A stretch of 64,000 bases of DNA from Loripinus fragilis (GCA_964019695.1 OZ026521.1:29974601-30038600); one strand, 5' to 3'. Shown: positions 21,122 through 31,019, counted from the stretch's first letter. The notes: generated by a model from the sequence alone, not told the origin. Translations and numbers: made by a program.

Positions 21122-22500
21122 TGTTGTATGACTGGAGAGAATCCTGTCTCCTGATTGGCCAAATCTGTCTTCATTAATCTCTATGTCTATCTCAAATCTG
21201 GTCTAAACTGGCTAAGAAGATGATATAGGATGAAATCCAGTTCAAACTTGTCTCCAGAAGTTAATATTTTTGACACTTCTGCAATATAACCCTCTAGAGA
21301 GCTGAAAACAGCATGATGAGTGTAAAACTAGCATGTGCTGCATGAAATTGACATGATTTGCTGTTTCACATCTCAACAGGTAAACTAAAGACTTTCATGA
21401 ATTTTAACAACTGTTTTGTTATGTGTTGTTTGTTCATTTATCTTTGTTTGAATAAACAAAATGTAAAAAAAGTTTTATGATTAAATTTTACATTCCACAT
21501 TTTGAGAATTAATATACATTTCAAATTGCAAAATACTACATTAAAATATTTTAATAACAGTTGATAAAACTTGTTAGAAAGTCCTTAGGTTGAATGTTGA
21601 CTTCAACAACAAAAGTGAAAGTAGAACATTTTCATTCTAAGTTGAAAAGTCATATAACAAAACAGTTATCGACTTCAATTTCGGTAGACATGAGGATTTA
21701 TCTATCCTTAAAAGTGATATTAACCTTGGCCTAGCGGCCTCGGTGAATTATCACTTTTTCAGGTAGATAAATCCTTATGTCTACCTCATTGAAGTCAATA
21801 ATTGTATATTGTTATATGACTGGAGAGAATCCTGTCTCCTGATTGGCCCAATTTGTCTTCATAAATCTCTATGTTTACCTGAAAACTGGTCTACATTGGC
21901 TCAGAAGGTGATATAGGATGAAATCCAGCTCAAACTTGTTTCCAGAAGTTAATATTTTTGACACTTCTGCAATATCACCCTCTAGAGAGCTTAAAACAGC
22001 ATGATGAGTATAAAACTAGCATGTGCTGCATGAAATTGACATGATTTGCTATTTCACATCCCAACAGGTAAACTAAAGACTTTCATGAATTTTAACAACT
22101 GTTTTGATATGTTTTGTTTGTTCACTTATCTTTGTTTGAATAAGCAAAATGTAAAAAAAAATTTATGATTAAATTTTACATTCTACATTTAGAGAATTAA
22201 TATACATTTCAAATTGCAAAATACTACATTAAAATATTTTAATAATAGTTAATAAAACTTGTTAGAAAGTCCTTAGGTTGAATGTTGACTTCAACAACAA
22301 AAGTGAAAGTAAAAGATTTGCATTCTAAGTTGATAATTCATATAACAAAACAAAGTTTTTATTGACTTCAATTTCCGTAGACATAAGGATTTATCTACCC
22401 TTAAAAGTGATATTCACCTCGGCCTAGCGGCCTCGGTGAATTATCTCTTTTTCAGGTAGATAAATCCTTATGTCTACCTCATTGAAGTCAATAATTGTAT
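21122..22500. mobile_element. Two tandem copies of a 688-bp unit with foldback end
   Basis: Unit 1 (about 21122-21806) and unit 2 (about 21810-22500) are roughly 95% identical, both starting near TATGACTGGAGAGAATCCTG. Each ends in a hairpin (about 21672-21798 and 22362-22490) with arms GTAGACATAAGGATTTATCT and the complement AGATAAATCCTTATGTCTAC around CGGCCTAGCGGCC. No reading frame of note. It lies in Rac-like intron 2. Confidence 0.85.
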
Positions 22501-23449
22501 ATTATATGTTGTTGCGAAAACTTACATAAAATCAGAGAGTGGCTTCTACGGTAGGTTACAATTTAGCACTTTTTGTGTTTGTTTTAATAGCACATACTAT
22601 AGTCCGTACAGAATTTCAGTGAACATCGTTTTTCTTTTTTAAAATGTCTTTAATGATAAAATTTTGGACCAGAATTTTGCACATACATATAATAAAACAC
22701 CGCCTAATATACAATTGCATATTTGAGTATTTATGATGGGAAAATAAGTCTGGAATCTCTTGTGAAATAAAATAACTTAGCCATTTTTGGTTTAGAAAAA
22801 TCCTTATTTTTCCTCAGTGTATTTCATATGGGTAGCACGTGGTTTATACAGTTCAATGATTACCATGTTTACTTTCGTATATGATAAATAAAACGGTCAC
22901 CAGCAGGATAACTCTTGGTATTTCTATATATTCACCGAAAATGCTTTGAAGAGACTGCACAAATTACAATTCTGTCTGAGTTATCATATTTCACGATGAT
23001 CAAATTTCGCATCTTGTTTTCTTATATGTGTCATGGTTAAATGACACATATAGCAATTGGACCGCGACTGAGAAAACCTGTCTTCGGTGATTTGTAACAA
23101 TAAAAGCCCAGACTTCATCTGCTTTTTGAGAAGAATTATCCTAAGACTTGCCTCGTGCGAAAAAAAATCAATTTTCTATCTAGCCTGTTTAGCCGAGACT
23201 CGCTTTGTCGGAAACCCAGAAAACAGGTTTTCTCGCGTCGTGGCCTGTGTTGCTTGCTCGACAGCTCTAGGACAAATACTTCAAGTGCAACAGATAATAA
23301 TATTAAAAACATATATAATGAGGAGGATATATTAACGGGAATCGCAGTATTTGATTGCACTCTTCGTCGTCGTCGTAACTAAGGCCCACAGAGCCTGGGA
23401 ACGGCGGGGGCTTTGATTTTCTGGCAACAGGTCTCTGGTTTGACCACAA
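22501..23449. other. Intron 2, middle part
   Basis: Short overlapping frames at 23087-23382 have no family features and occur on both strands, so they are not supported. Nothing else is recognised. Confidence 0.4.
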
Positions 23450-23725
23450 GTGCGGATCCAGAGGGGGGACAGGGGGTCCGGACCCCCCTGGAAAATCACA
23501 AGTTATATGGGTTTCTATAGGGAATAAGCGATTGGACCCCCCCCCCCCCCCACATGGAAAGAGTTGGACCCTACTGAAAAATGTTGGACCCCTCTGGAAC
23601 CTTGAAAAATGATAGGTTTCTTCTAAAAATTAACCATTTGACTTCAGTAAAATAAGCTGAGGACTGAAAAAACAGATTGACCTGGACCCCCTTGACGAAA
23701 ATTCCTGGATACGCGCATGGACCAT
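23450..23725. mobile_element. GGATCC-family element with C/G runs
   Basis: Starts GTGCGGATCCAGAGGGGGGA and ends CTGGATACGCGCATGG, with TIR-like termini. The interior 'GGACCCCCCTGGAAAATCAC' and 'TATGGGTTTCTATAG' match the copy at 25901-26193. It holds a run of about 15 C's near 23540. Confidence 0.75.
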
Positions 23726-23762
23726 GCACTAACAGCGCATTTGCCCGGCTTGTGCGTGGCTA

Positions 23763-23812
23763 CAAATGACTGGTGCACATAACTTCTTTCGTCTTTATGC
23801 ACCAGTCATTTG
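23763..23812. repeat. Perfect hairpin AAATGACTGGTGCA
   Basis: CAAATGACTGGTGCA and its reverse complement TGCACCAGTCATTTG flank a 20-base loop. 'CATGACTGGTGCATTA' recurs at about 24092, marking the other end of a segment of about 330 bp that may be one element. Confidence 0.65.
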
Positions 23813-24122
23813 TGACCACCACCACCACCCCCCCCCCCAGCTCAGAGGAATGTCGAGGACTTTGACTTTGTGTCTGCAGTTCCCCATAGTAACCACCATA
23901 CTGCAGGGGCAGCTAGCTGGCAAAACCATGACAGTTCTCCCCCCGCAGTCTATTATTATACTGCACAGCAATGTTTGTCTAGGTCTATCAAACCCCTATA
24001 TTTCCCACGCATTGTGGAGACAACGTAAAAGTAAAAACACAGCACAATATATCCCCATCCTGCTCAGAGGCTTGGGTGAAGCAGTGGTTACACATGACTG
24101 GTGCATTATTTATAGCCTATGA

Positions 24123-25156
24123 TGCACTTCGCATGAACATTTAGTTCTCAGCCACCCCAAAAACATCCGCTTATATATTGTTCAACCTATTTCCAAGCAC
24201 ATTCCCACCCCGTCACTAGTTTCTCTTTCCAACCTCAGCATCATTTAAATTGGATGAGTCTTTTTTCACTTGAATCACACCTGACGGATGAGCCCTGTGA
24301 TTATTTTATCTTATCACTTATAGTTGCCCGGAGTTACGTTATGGCATGCATGTTTTGCATTGTCTGGCGTCAACAAATTAGTATTTGGAAAAAAAAGATA
24401 GAAAGTTCAATTTATTTAATAAAACACGTTTGATTTTTTTTAAAAATCTAATGATTAGAGAAGGAGCAGGGAACACCGAACATCAAGATTTTGAATTGAG
24501 GAACAGGGGAATACAGAGATTAATTTCATAGGAACAAACGGACGGGTACCTACTTGGAAGGCCTCAATATTTTCTCGTATGACAAAATTCTTTGCGCCCA
24601 AACTATGGCCATAATTTGCATTTGATTTTGATATGATAAGAGTCCCTTCTCCTTATACGTTACTTCGTCTTATAAAACCGTATAATTATTCATCGATAGT
24701 AAACTAAAGGCAGTGGTCCGTACAAAGGTGCATTTAGGGTAAATTAAAAAATGCAGATGCTCAAATGAGGACAAATTCTATCATATCACAGCCTATTTGA
24801 CAATACATTTTGTAACGAAAAAAATATCACCAATTAGGCGGTGTATAGATGTATTAAATTCTGATGGTCATTGTGCGATCAGTCCGCACATAACGAAATA
24901 AACGCAAAAAAGCGTTGTACACTGAATTCCTGTATGCACATTAATACACTTCACCATGCTTAACAGATGTTAAACAATCGGTATCTAAACAGAAAATAAT
25001 TTACATCATAATATACAAAATGACGGTTATATTTCAACCAGACGAGCCCTATAAAACAAGTGACCAACTGTTAAAATTATTGGACCCAAGCCAATTTGTC
25101 ACTTAAATAATAGTGCACCCAGACTGGCAAAAACTGCAAAATAGCAAATACTGATA
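24123..25156. other. Intron 2, distal part
   Basis: No gene or clear repeat is recognised. Confidence 0.4.
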
Positions 25157-25530
25157 GCTACTGTCCTGCCAGCCAAGAGTTACAGTGACTTCATGTTTTG
25201 TTTACAAAGTTATCAGGGACTTATAATCGATAAATCACTTGTATTTATCCTATCCACAGGATAGGATTAATACACAAGTGATATATCAATTCGCGTTAGC
25301 TCAAGTGGCATGTACACGTTATACTTGGCACACGATCAGCGTAAAGTTACTAGTTGGTCACGTTATGCTATTACATTCACTTGATTGGACAAGTACATAT
25401 ATTTCTTTCATACTTCTAACGGTAAATGTAATTCGTAGCTGTACTCTTATTGCGTGTGAACTCTAGCGTTTTACTTAGCAATTGCAAACAAAGTATTACG
25501 TCACTGCCACTCTTTGTTGGCACGACAGTA
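25157..25530. mobile_element. Palindromic MITE (long copy)
   Basis: Starts ACTGTCCTGCCAGCCAAGAG and ends near TTGTTGGCACGACAGT. The central palindrome TATCCTATCCACAGGATAGG is flanked by matching arms (ATCGATAAATCACTTGT; ACAAGTGATATATCAA). A shorter copy of the same element lies at 35905-36135, directly beside exon 5 of the Rac-like gene. Confidence 0.8.
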
Positions 25531-25855
25531 GTACTGTTTCAGAGAAACAATAGTGTAGAGATGTTTCTGTGTGAATCTTGAAATAGGAAAATCGCTTTTT
25601 ACAATTATTAATATTAAGCAAGTGTCAAGCAACGGGTAAATGTTGGCCTGTGCGCCCATTTAATATGCAGACCAGCCTGTGCATCCGCACAGTCTGATCA
25701 GAGCCTTTCAACGGGTTCTCTACGGGTAGCCATGCAAGGATTAAACGTTTCCTAAGCGGAAAACTAAGACTGCAGATGTGGAGACTTATTTGAATCTTAA
25801 CTATATGCACACGTCCACTTGTACCTGAACACCGACTTATTTAGTCTTTCTGTAG
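25531..25855. other. Intron 2, end
   Basis: A diverged repeat with 'GCCTGTGCATCCGCACAGTC' and 'TGATCAGAGCC' (25640-25720) resembles the interiors of the 32-bp-TIR MITEs. The last 40 bases (GTACCTGAACACCGACTTAT and the TTTCTGTAG acceptor) are homologous to the intron before exon 3a. Confidence 0.5.
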
Positions 25856-25900
25856 GTTTGACAACTGCAATGCAAATATGAACGTAGATAGCAATGCTAC
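25856..25900 (+). pseudogene. Truncated copy of Rac-like exon 3
   Basis: After the same acceptor (TTTCTGTAG) comes G TTT GAC AAC, encoding FDNCNANMNVDSNA. Homology to exon 3a stops at 25900, where a GGATCC-family element (25901-26193) begins. After the element, the upstream intron sequence (TACCTGGACACCGGC) and a full exon 3a follow. This is the first of four exon-3 copies and cannot encode switch II. Confidence 0.9.
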
Positions 25901-26193
25901 ATGGGCGGATCCAGAGGGGGAGAGGGGTTTTGGACCCCCTTCTGAAAAATCACAAAAATATAGGGTTTCATAGCAGTACTGGTCCGGATCCCCTAAAAAA
26001 GCACAAAACTACCAAGCCAGCATTCAATTTCGGGCCATCATCGCCACGCCAGCGAAACGCCATTTAAATGGGATTTCGCTCGCGGGCACATGATGCGTGC
26101 CCTCTTTTATTGCTATTTGAATCCTCTCTCCCCTCATCAAAAAAGCATTGTCAGAGTTTGAGCCCTCTGGCAAAACTATCTGGATCCGCGCAT
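25901..26193. mobile_element. GGATCC-family element inside the exon-3 cluster
   Basis: Starts CATGGGCGGATCCAGAGGGG and ends ACTATCTGGATCCGCGCATG (imperfect TIRs). The core AGCGAAACGCCATTTAAATG and reverse arm are palindromic. It separates the truncated exon-3 copy from exon 3a. Confidence 0.85.
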
Positions 26194-26229
26194 GTACCTG
26201 GACACCGGCTTTTTTAAGTATTTCTGTAG

Positions 26230-26347
26230 GTTTGACAACTACAATGCAAATATGAACATAGATGGCAATACAAGATCTGTTGGATTATGGGATACAGCCG
26301 GACAAGAAGCATACGACAGACTAAGACCGCTTTCCTACCCACAAACT
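26230..26347 (+). CDS. Rac-like GTPase alternative exon 3a (switch I/II)
   Basis: Acceptor TATTTCTGTAG, donor ACT/GTAAGT, 118 nt. It encodes [13 protein letters not shown], then [20 protein letters not shown] and LSYPQT (residues 37-75): the effector loop after T35, the interswitch, the G3 motif DTAGQ with the catalytic Gln at position 61, and switch II. Rac1 reads FDNYSANVMVDGK and [20 protein letters not shown]37, D38, N39 and Y40, which contact Rac/Cdc42 effectors, are kept; residue 63 is A instead of D. Using 3a gives a 192-residue protein. Including both 3a and 3b would shift the frame. Confidence 0.92.
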
Positions 26348-26407
26348 GTAAGTATGCATGAGCAAATATATTGCTTTTACGATTATAACATTTTAGTGTT
26401 TCTGTAG

Positions 26408-26522
26408 GTTTGACTACAAGGCAAATATGAACATAGATGGTAATAATAGACTTGTTGGATTATGGGATACTGCGGGACAAGAACAATACGACAGACTAAG
26501 ACCTCTGGCCTATCCTCAAACT
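26408..26522 (+). CDS. Rac-like GTPase alternative exon 3b (switch I/II)
   Basis: Acceptor GTGTTTCTGTAG, donor ACT/GTGAGT, 115 nt, only 60 bases after exon 3a. It encodes [15 protein letters not shown], then [19 protein letters not shown] and YPQT. Compared with 3a it is one codon shorter in the effector loop (FDYKAN against FDNYNAN), so the N39-Y40 pair is altered. It also has Q instead of A after GQE and A instead of S before YPQT. G3 and the catalytic Gln are kept. It is in frame with exons 2 and 4, giving 191 residues. The intact frame, splice signals and selective-looking differences argue that it is used as a mutually exclusive alternative to 3a. Confidence 0.88.
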
Positions 26523-26580
26523 GTGAGTATATATGGGCAAGCGTTTTGCTTCTACAGTTATCAAATTTTCAGTATTTCTG

Positions 26581-26697
26581 TTTGATAACAACAGTAATGT
26601 TTTGAAAATAGAAGGGGAGGAAAGAACTGTTGCATTATAGGACTCTGCTGGGCAAAAAGCGTGCGATAGAATCAGACCTCTTTCTTATCCTTCAACT
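26581..26697 (+). pseudogene. Decayed third copy of Rac-like exon 3
   Basis: Homology to exons 3a/3b continues as [19 protein letters not shown], then TAG in place of the conserved Trp codon, then DSAGQKACDRIRPLSYPST and a retained GTGAGT. The acceptor has lost its AG (CTG/TTT instead of TAG/G). Switch II residues are eroded (K-A-C for E-x-Y). It is non-functional. A GGATCC-family element begins just after its donor. Confidence 0.92.
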
Positions 26698-26702
26698 GTG
26701 AG

Positions 26703-26940
26703 TACACATGCGCGGATCCAGAAAGTTTTGCCAGAGGGGGTCCAACTTTGACAACTTTTTTATAGTTGATGAGAGAAGGAAGGTTCCAAATACCACTATC
26801 AGCGGGCCAGCGAAACTCAATTTTAATGGCGTTTCGCTGTTTTGCTGGCATGCTGATGATGGCCCAATATACCCTATATTTTTGTAATTTATCAGGGAGT
26901 CCAGACCCCCTGCCCCCACCTCTGGATCCGCGTATGCTAC
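26703..26940. mobile_element. GGATCC-family element after the exon-3 cluster
   Basis: Begins CACATGCGCGGATCCAGAAA and ends CCACCTCTGGATCCGCGTAT, in the opposite orientation to 25901-26193. The core AATGGCGTTTCGCTG is shared. The two elements bracket the three downstream exon-3 copies. Confidence 0.8.
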
Positions 26941-27057
26941 ACATGATAGTTTTGTACTTATCGCATGTGCGCAAACGTCTCCAGTAATCGCCCATGCTGA
27001 CGCATCTAGCTTGGGTAGAGGTCTAAAATTTGTTCTAAGTTTTCATCTACCGTCCAT

Positions 27058-27060
<3 letters not shown>

Positions 27061-27088
<28 letters not shown>
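27061..27088. repeat. (TA)n microsatellite
   Basis: Fourteen TA units. Confidence 0.95.
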
Positions 27089-27130
27089 GCCAGCGGCTAA
27101 CCATACAGTGCAGAGATTCGCCTGAGTCTT

Positions 27131-27358
27131 CGTTGCTCGATAATGCGCCTACGTTGCTCGATAATGTGCCTACGTTGCTCGATAATGCGTCTTCGTTGCT
27201 AGATAATGCACCTTCGATGCTCGATAATGCGTCTACGTTGCTCGATAATGCGCCTTCGTGGCTCGATAATGCTCCTACGTTGCTCGATAATGCGCCTACG
27301 TTACTCGATAATGGGCCTTCGTTGCTCGAAAATGCGCCTTCATTGCTCGATAATGCGA
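27131..27358. repeat. 21-bp minisatellite, about 11 units
   Basis: Consensus GTTGCTCGATAATGCGCCTAC. Because 21 is a multiple of three, the array is open in several frames, for example repeating LLDNAPT on plus and SSNVGAL on minus. Substitutions such as ATG/TGG for the first Leu and GGG/GTG for Ala occur without stops. No splice or family context supports a protein. It lies in Rac-like intron 3. Confidence 0.9.
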
Positions 27359-27524
27359 TAGGTAACAAAAGCTCATGTCATGTGCTAGCCCATTTTATTT
27401 CATCGAATAATATTGCTTTACATCAAATATAAGCTTTATAAAACCAATTGTTTAAGAGTCATAATTGTGACAATTTATTTTCCTACTTTCCTATTAGCAT
27501 CTATTTAACTATCAAACATAATAC

Positions 27525-27582
27525 CACCTTTACCAACTTTAGCACGAACCATCTCGTAATGTGCAAAGTCAACACTGATGTA
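27525..27582. repeat. Left half of a repeat split by a transposon
   Basis: 'CCTTTACCAACTTTAGCACG' through 'AACACTGATGTA' matches 12100-12155. The right half resumes at 28606 (TAGGTGGTATAAAATAATTG). See the element between them. Confidence 0.85.
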
Positions 27583-28605
27583 CAGTCAAGGACCAAAAGT
27601 AATTCCACAAAATTAATTTCACATAGACTTTAATGCACTTACATGTTTACAAGAATCTCTTTGGATGAAATAGCAAATACTTTGTAATTGTGATTAAGTT
27701 AAATAATAGATGCATGTACTGTACAATTTAGATGAAATTTCGTCTTTGCACTTTTCAAATACAACGGTTTCAACTTTGACAACATTTTGAATATAGCAAG
27801 AAGTGAGCAAAGCTCACATACCCCAGGCGGTTGCCTTTAAAGTTTGTAACACTTTCAGAGAAAAGACAAAATTGTTAAAGATTTCATAATCCTTAATCAA
27901 ATAGTTTCTGAGAAAACTTTGATGAAAAATGTCCCAATGTGTTATATAGGAGTGACAGAAGGAAAAATTAAAAATTTGAAAAAAAGAAGGCAAAATGAGG
28001 ATTAGCATCTTAATTTTCATTTACACAACACACTTTGCCTACCTGAAGGTGTACTCAAAATTTGAAAACACTGGCTCCAGTAGGAGCTGCGAAATCTGTG
28101 ACGGAAATTTCCATTGGAGAGAAAGAGAAATGAACAAATAAAGGGACTAATAAGCAATATGTGGCTGTTTGTTTTGTTACACAATACAACTCATCACTAT
28201 CAAGCTTTGTACTAAGTTTCAGAGCCCTAAGTCGAGTAGTTGCTGAGAAATCTTTGACAGAAAAAAAGTTTACAGACAAACAAAAAAACAGAATAATTAC
28301 AGAAAAGGCAAACACTATATACCCGCTATATACTTCGTACCGGGGGTATAGAAAATACCTCTTTTCCATTGGTGTCAATGGTAAAGTTGTCCAAAAATTG
28401 TCTAAAAATCTTGAAAATTGTTTAAATTTCTGCAGCTTTAAAATGCCTGAATATAACCTTAATCATTTGACTTTCAAATGACACCAAAAGCATAATATTA
28501 TGTTGACAAGCCGTACGTAATATTTTTTTCTTGCTTGCAAACGTGAAACTACACTGAAGTCTATGGGATTTCTGACACTATGGAATTACTTTTGGTCCCT
28601 GACTG
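27583..28605. mobile_element. TA-flanked DNA transposon relic, 1023 bp
   Basis: TIRs CAGTCAAGGACCAAAAGTAA and, from the right end, CAGTCAGGGACCAAAAGTAA (about 25 bp, one mismatch). TA is duplicated on both sides. CAGT-type termini with TA duplication are typical of Tc1/mariner elements. The interior contains frames (28055-28378 minus, 28161-28481 plus) without transposase motifs, so it is non-autonomous. The empty target, with a single TA, survives in the homologous repeat at 12090-12290. Confidence 0.92.
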
Positions 28606-29019
28606 TAGGTGGTATAAAATAATTGTTCACAGGGTTGTCCACAGGCTGTACGGGTGCTCTATTCTTTCAGGATTAGCAATTTCATCCAACACTAATACAT
28701 GCTTATACACTAAATATTTAATAAAATTGGTGTGATCAATGATTAGAATAGTTTATGGTACAAACCAAAATATAGAAATTTGGATATCGTCGAATAGAAA
28801 ACATTTTGTCATATTTCGTTAAAAAGACGTTAAGCTTTTAGTGTTATGATTATTCAATAAAGACTAGAAAAGAGCCCACGCAAGCGCGGAAATATTTCAT
28901 GATTGTCAATTTACCTTTATTTTGCATTTAAAAAAGCTGAAACTTGTATCCCCCTTTCATGTGTGTTAATTTTTCACAGCTTTATGAAATCTGAAACTTG
29001 TATTGGCGATTCTAGTCGC
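28606..29019. other. Right half of split repeat and intron 3 DNA
   Basis: 28606-28680 continues the repeat interrupted at 27582. The rest holds nothing recognisable. Confidence 0.5.
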
Positions 29020-29400
29020 CGAAATGACCATGGGCCCAAATAGGTATGGGCCGAAATGACCCGAAACCGGCGAGTTTTAATTTTTTTTACAAAAGCTGAT
29101 ACTTGTAAACATGATTATGCTTATATCTTCTCATCTTGAAAATCACTAAAAATCTTCAGCGAGGTGACTTTTACTATATTTGTTTTCCTCCAAACAATGC
29201 CAAAAATCGCTCAAATCCAGGTTCTTATTTCTGAACAATGCACTTTTTTAAACAGATTTTATTGATAGCGTCATTGCCTACTGCGTCAAGTGGTACGACC
29301 AAGCCTATCAATGTAAGCTGTTTAGCGACCTTGAAACTTAGGATTATTGAGCGTGAGTCAGAGAAAGGTGTCTTGAACTTTCATAACTCTAGTTGCCATC
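29020..29400. repeat. Dispersed repeat pair, copy 1
   Basis: Shares 'GGGCCGAAATGACCCG', 'ACAAAAGCTGATACTTGTAA', 'CTTCAGCGAGGTG' and 'TTGATAGCGTCATTGCCTAC' with 31020-31345. Copy 2 lacks about 85 bases here. A phrase translating VKWYDQAYQ looks briefly like the Rac W97 region but is part of this repeat. Confidence 0.8.
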
Positions 29401-29892
29401 AATGGTAGTAATTAACTATTTTATAGAAGTTCTGTTTGTTTTGTTACTGTTTTGTGAGTCCCCCCCCCAAAAGTCTGTACTTGTTTAAAGCTAGTGTCAA
29501 TTTAAGTTTATACTAAGGTCTGCTGATTATTATAGTTTAGTGTTGTGTTGGTTACTGGTACTGTCCAAAAATAGGGACAATGTCGGAAAAATTAGTCTGC
29601 AATTTTTTAAGTGGTAGCTGCCCAAACCAATAAATGAGTGGTTTTCACACTCAAAATGCAAAGAAATACAATATTTAAGGAAATTTTTGTAGATCTATAC
29701 CAAATTATCTTCTTCAAAGGCAAACCTGGAAATGTCGTTACTTTTCGTGGTTAAAAAACAAACTTTTTCTCCTTATTTTTCTTCCAACTTCTGATTGGGA
29801 ATTTTACTGTGCCAATTGGGAAAAAGGAGGTGTTTCGCCTTTGGGAGTGGGGCCGAATTTCGCCCCCCAAAATGGCCTGAAAAGGAACACTG
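29401..29892. other. Intron 3 DNA
   Basis: Nothing recognised apart from a C8 run at 29461. Confidence 0.4.
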
Positions 29893-29902
29893 ATGCCGAA
29901 AT

Positions 29903-30106
29903 GGTTTGGATTGATTGGTGTTTTACGTCCCGGTAAACAATTTTTCAGTCATGTTGAGACGGAGCCACTTCTTCCTGGGTATTATTAGTACTTTGGGAAG
30001 GTGAAAGTGCCTTTCTCAAGGACACTACACAGCGGTCGTGGGGTTCGAACTCGGGGCCTCTAGGTCCCGAGTCCGACGCTCTACCACTGAGCCACCGCGC
30101 CTCCAT
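29903..30106 (-). mobile_element. tRNA-derived SINE, complete, with 10-bp TSD
   Basis: Minus-strand head GGCGCGGTGGCTCAGTGGTA contains box A (TGGCTCAGTGG); box B is GTTCGAACCCC (complement of 30040-30050), both at tRNA-like spacing. The direct repeat ATGCCGAAAT flanks it at 29893-29902 and 30107-30116. The body matches the SINE at 1710-1921. The internal pol III promoter looks intact, so transcription is possible. Confidence 0.92.
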
Positions 30107-30229
30107 ATGCCGAAATACACTTCCCTTTTTACGACCATTATAGGCGAAACGGAGCGGTCTGGGGCGAAGTATTTCGCCGATTTGCCCTCAAACTGGAACC
30201 CTGCTTGTACCTGAAAGCTAACATATAAA

Positions 30230-30740
30230 ATTTGGGTTTGATTGGCCCATCAATTTCCGAGAAAAGCCAGTTTTAATTTTCATATACGTAAATGACCTTT
30301 AGCCAAGGTCAAGAAATGACCTCGGCCTTCAATACTCACAATTCTTCATTATTTCAGTTGGTTTCAGGTCAGAGGCTGAAATATTTGTGAAAAAATCAAC
30401 AGCTTTCACTTTTTCCTGTAGAAAAGCCTAAGTTAACAAATTTGACCTTGTTGTAAAATTGGTCAAGGTCAACCGTAGGTCATCATTTGAACAAAGTATG
30501 ATGGGCAGAGTCACCACTGCTACATACCAAGTTTCGTGGAAATTGGTTCACCGGTTCCGGGGAAGAAGATTTTTGAAGGGTTTTTACCATATATGGGCGT
30601 GGCGGCCATCTTGGTCATGTGACCCAGATGCAACAAACAAACTTTCGTTCCCCCTACCCAAAGAGGCTCCACATAAAATTTGTCTTTGATTGGTCAAATG
30701 GTTTCCGAGAAGAAGATGTTTGAAATTGTTGACGACAACG
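30230..30740. repeat. Dispersed repeat with AGGTCA motifs
   Basis: Tandem-like segments with 'AAATTTGGGTTTGATTGGCC', 'TTTCCGAGAA', 'GAAATTGGTTCACCGGTTCC' and 'GTGACC' recur two or three times (30230-30290, 30520-30570, 30680-30720). No gene is supported. Confidence 0.6.
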
Positions 30741-31019
30741 GACCATGGGCATCCTACATATAAGCTGACATATGCTGCTAAGGTGAGCTAAAAACAAATT
30801 CAACCTCAAGCCCTCACCAGTAGCTTGCACCTGACCGTTCTAAGGTGGTGATTTTGGTGTAGTTCTTACTTCGTTATTTGCATACCTGTCAACTTTTTGA
30901 AATCTTAAAGAGTGAGATTGCGCGCGACGCCCTTAAAATGGTTATTTTCTGCTCGCATTTACCGCGCGGACCAATTTTACCAAATTTTTTAGGAGTGAGA
31001 TTTATTTTTTTCTAAGAAC

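Noticed and set aside
27133..27432. 99-codon plus-strand LLDNAPT protein and the 120-codon minus-strand frame
   Set aside because: A minisatellite with unit length 21 is open by construction; no start, splice or homology support.
28055..28481. Overlapping frames inside the TA-flanked element as a transposase
   Set aside because: They lack D-D-D/E spacing, helix-turn-helix or any known transposase motif.
29260..29320. VKWYDQAYQ phrase after an AG, resembling the Rac W97 region
   Set aside because: The same DNA recurs at 31185-31250 as part of a dispersed repeat, the frame is not conserved, and the true W97 exon is at 35763.
30034..30106. Functional tRNA gene
   Set aside because: The tRNA-like head continues into a SINE body and the whole is bounded by a target-site duplication, so it is a retroposon.
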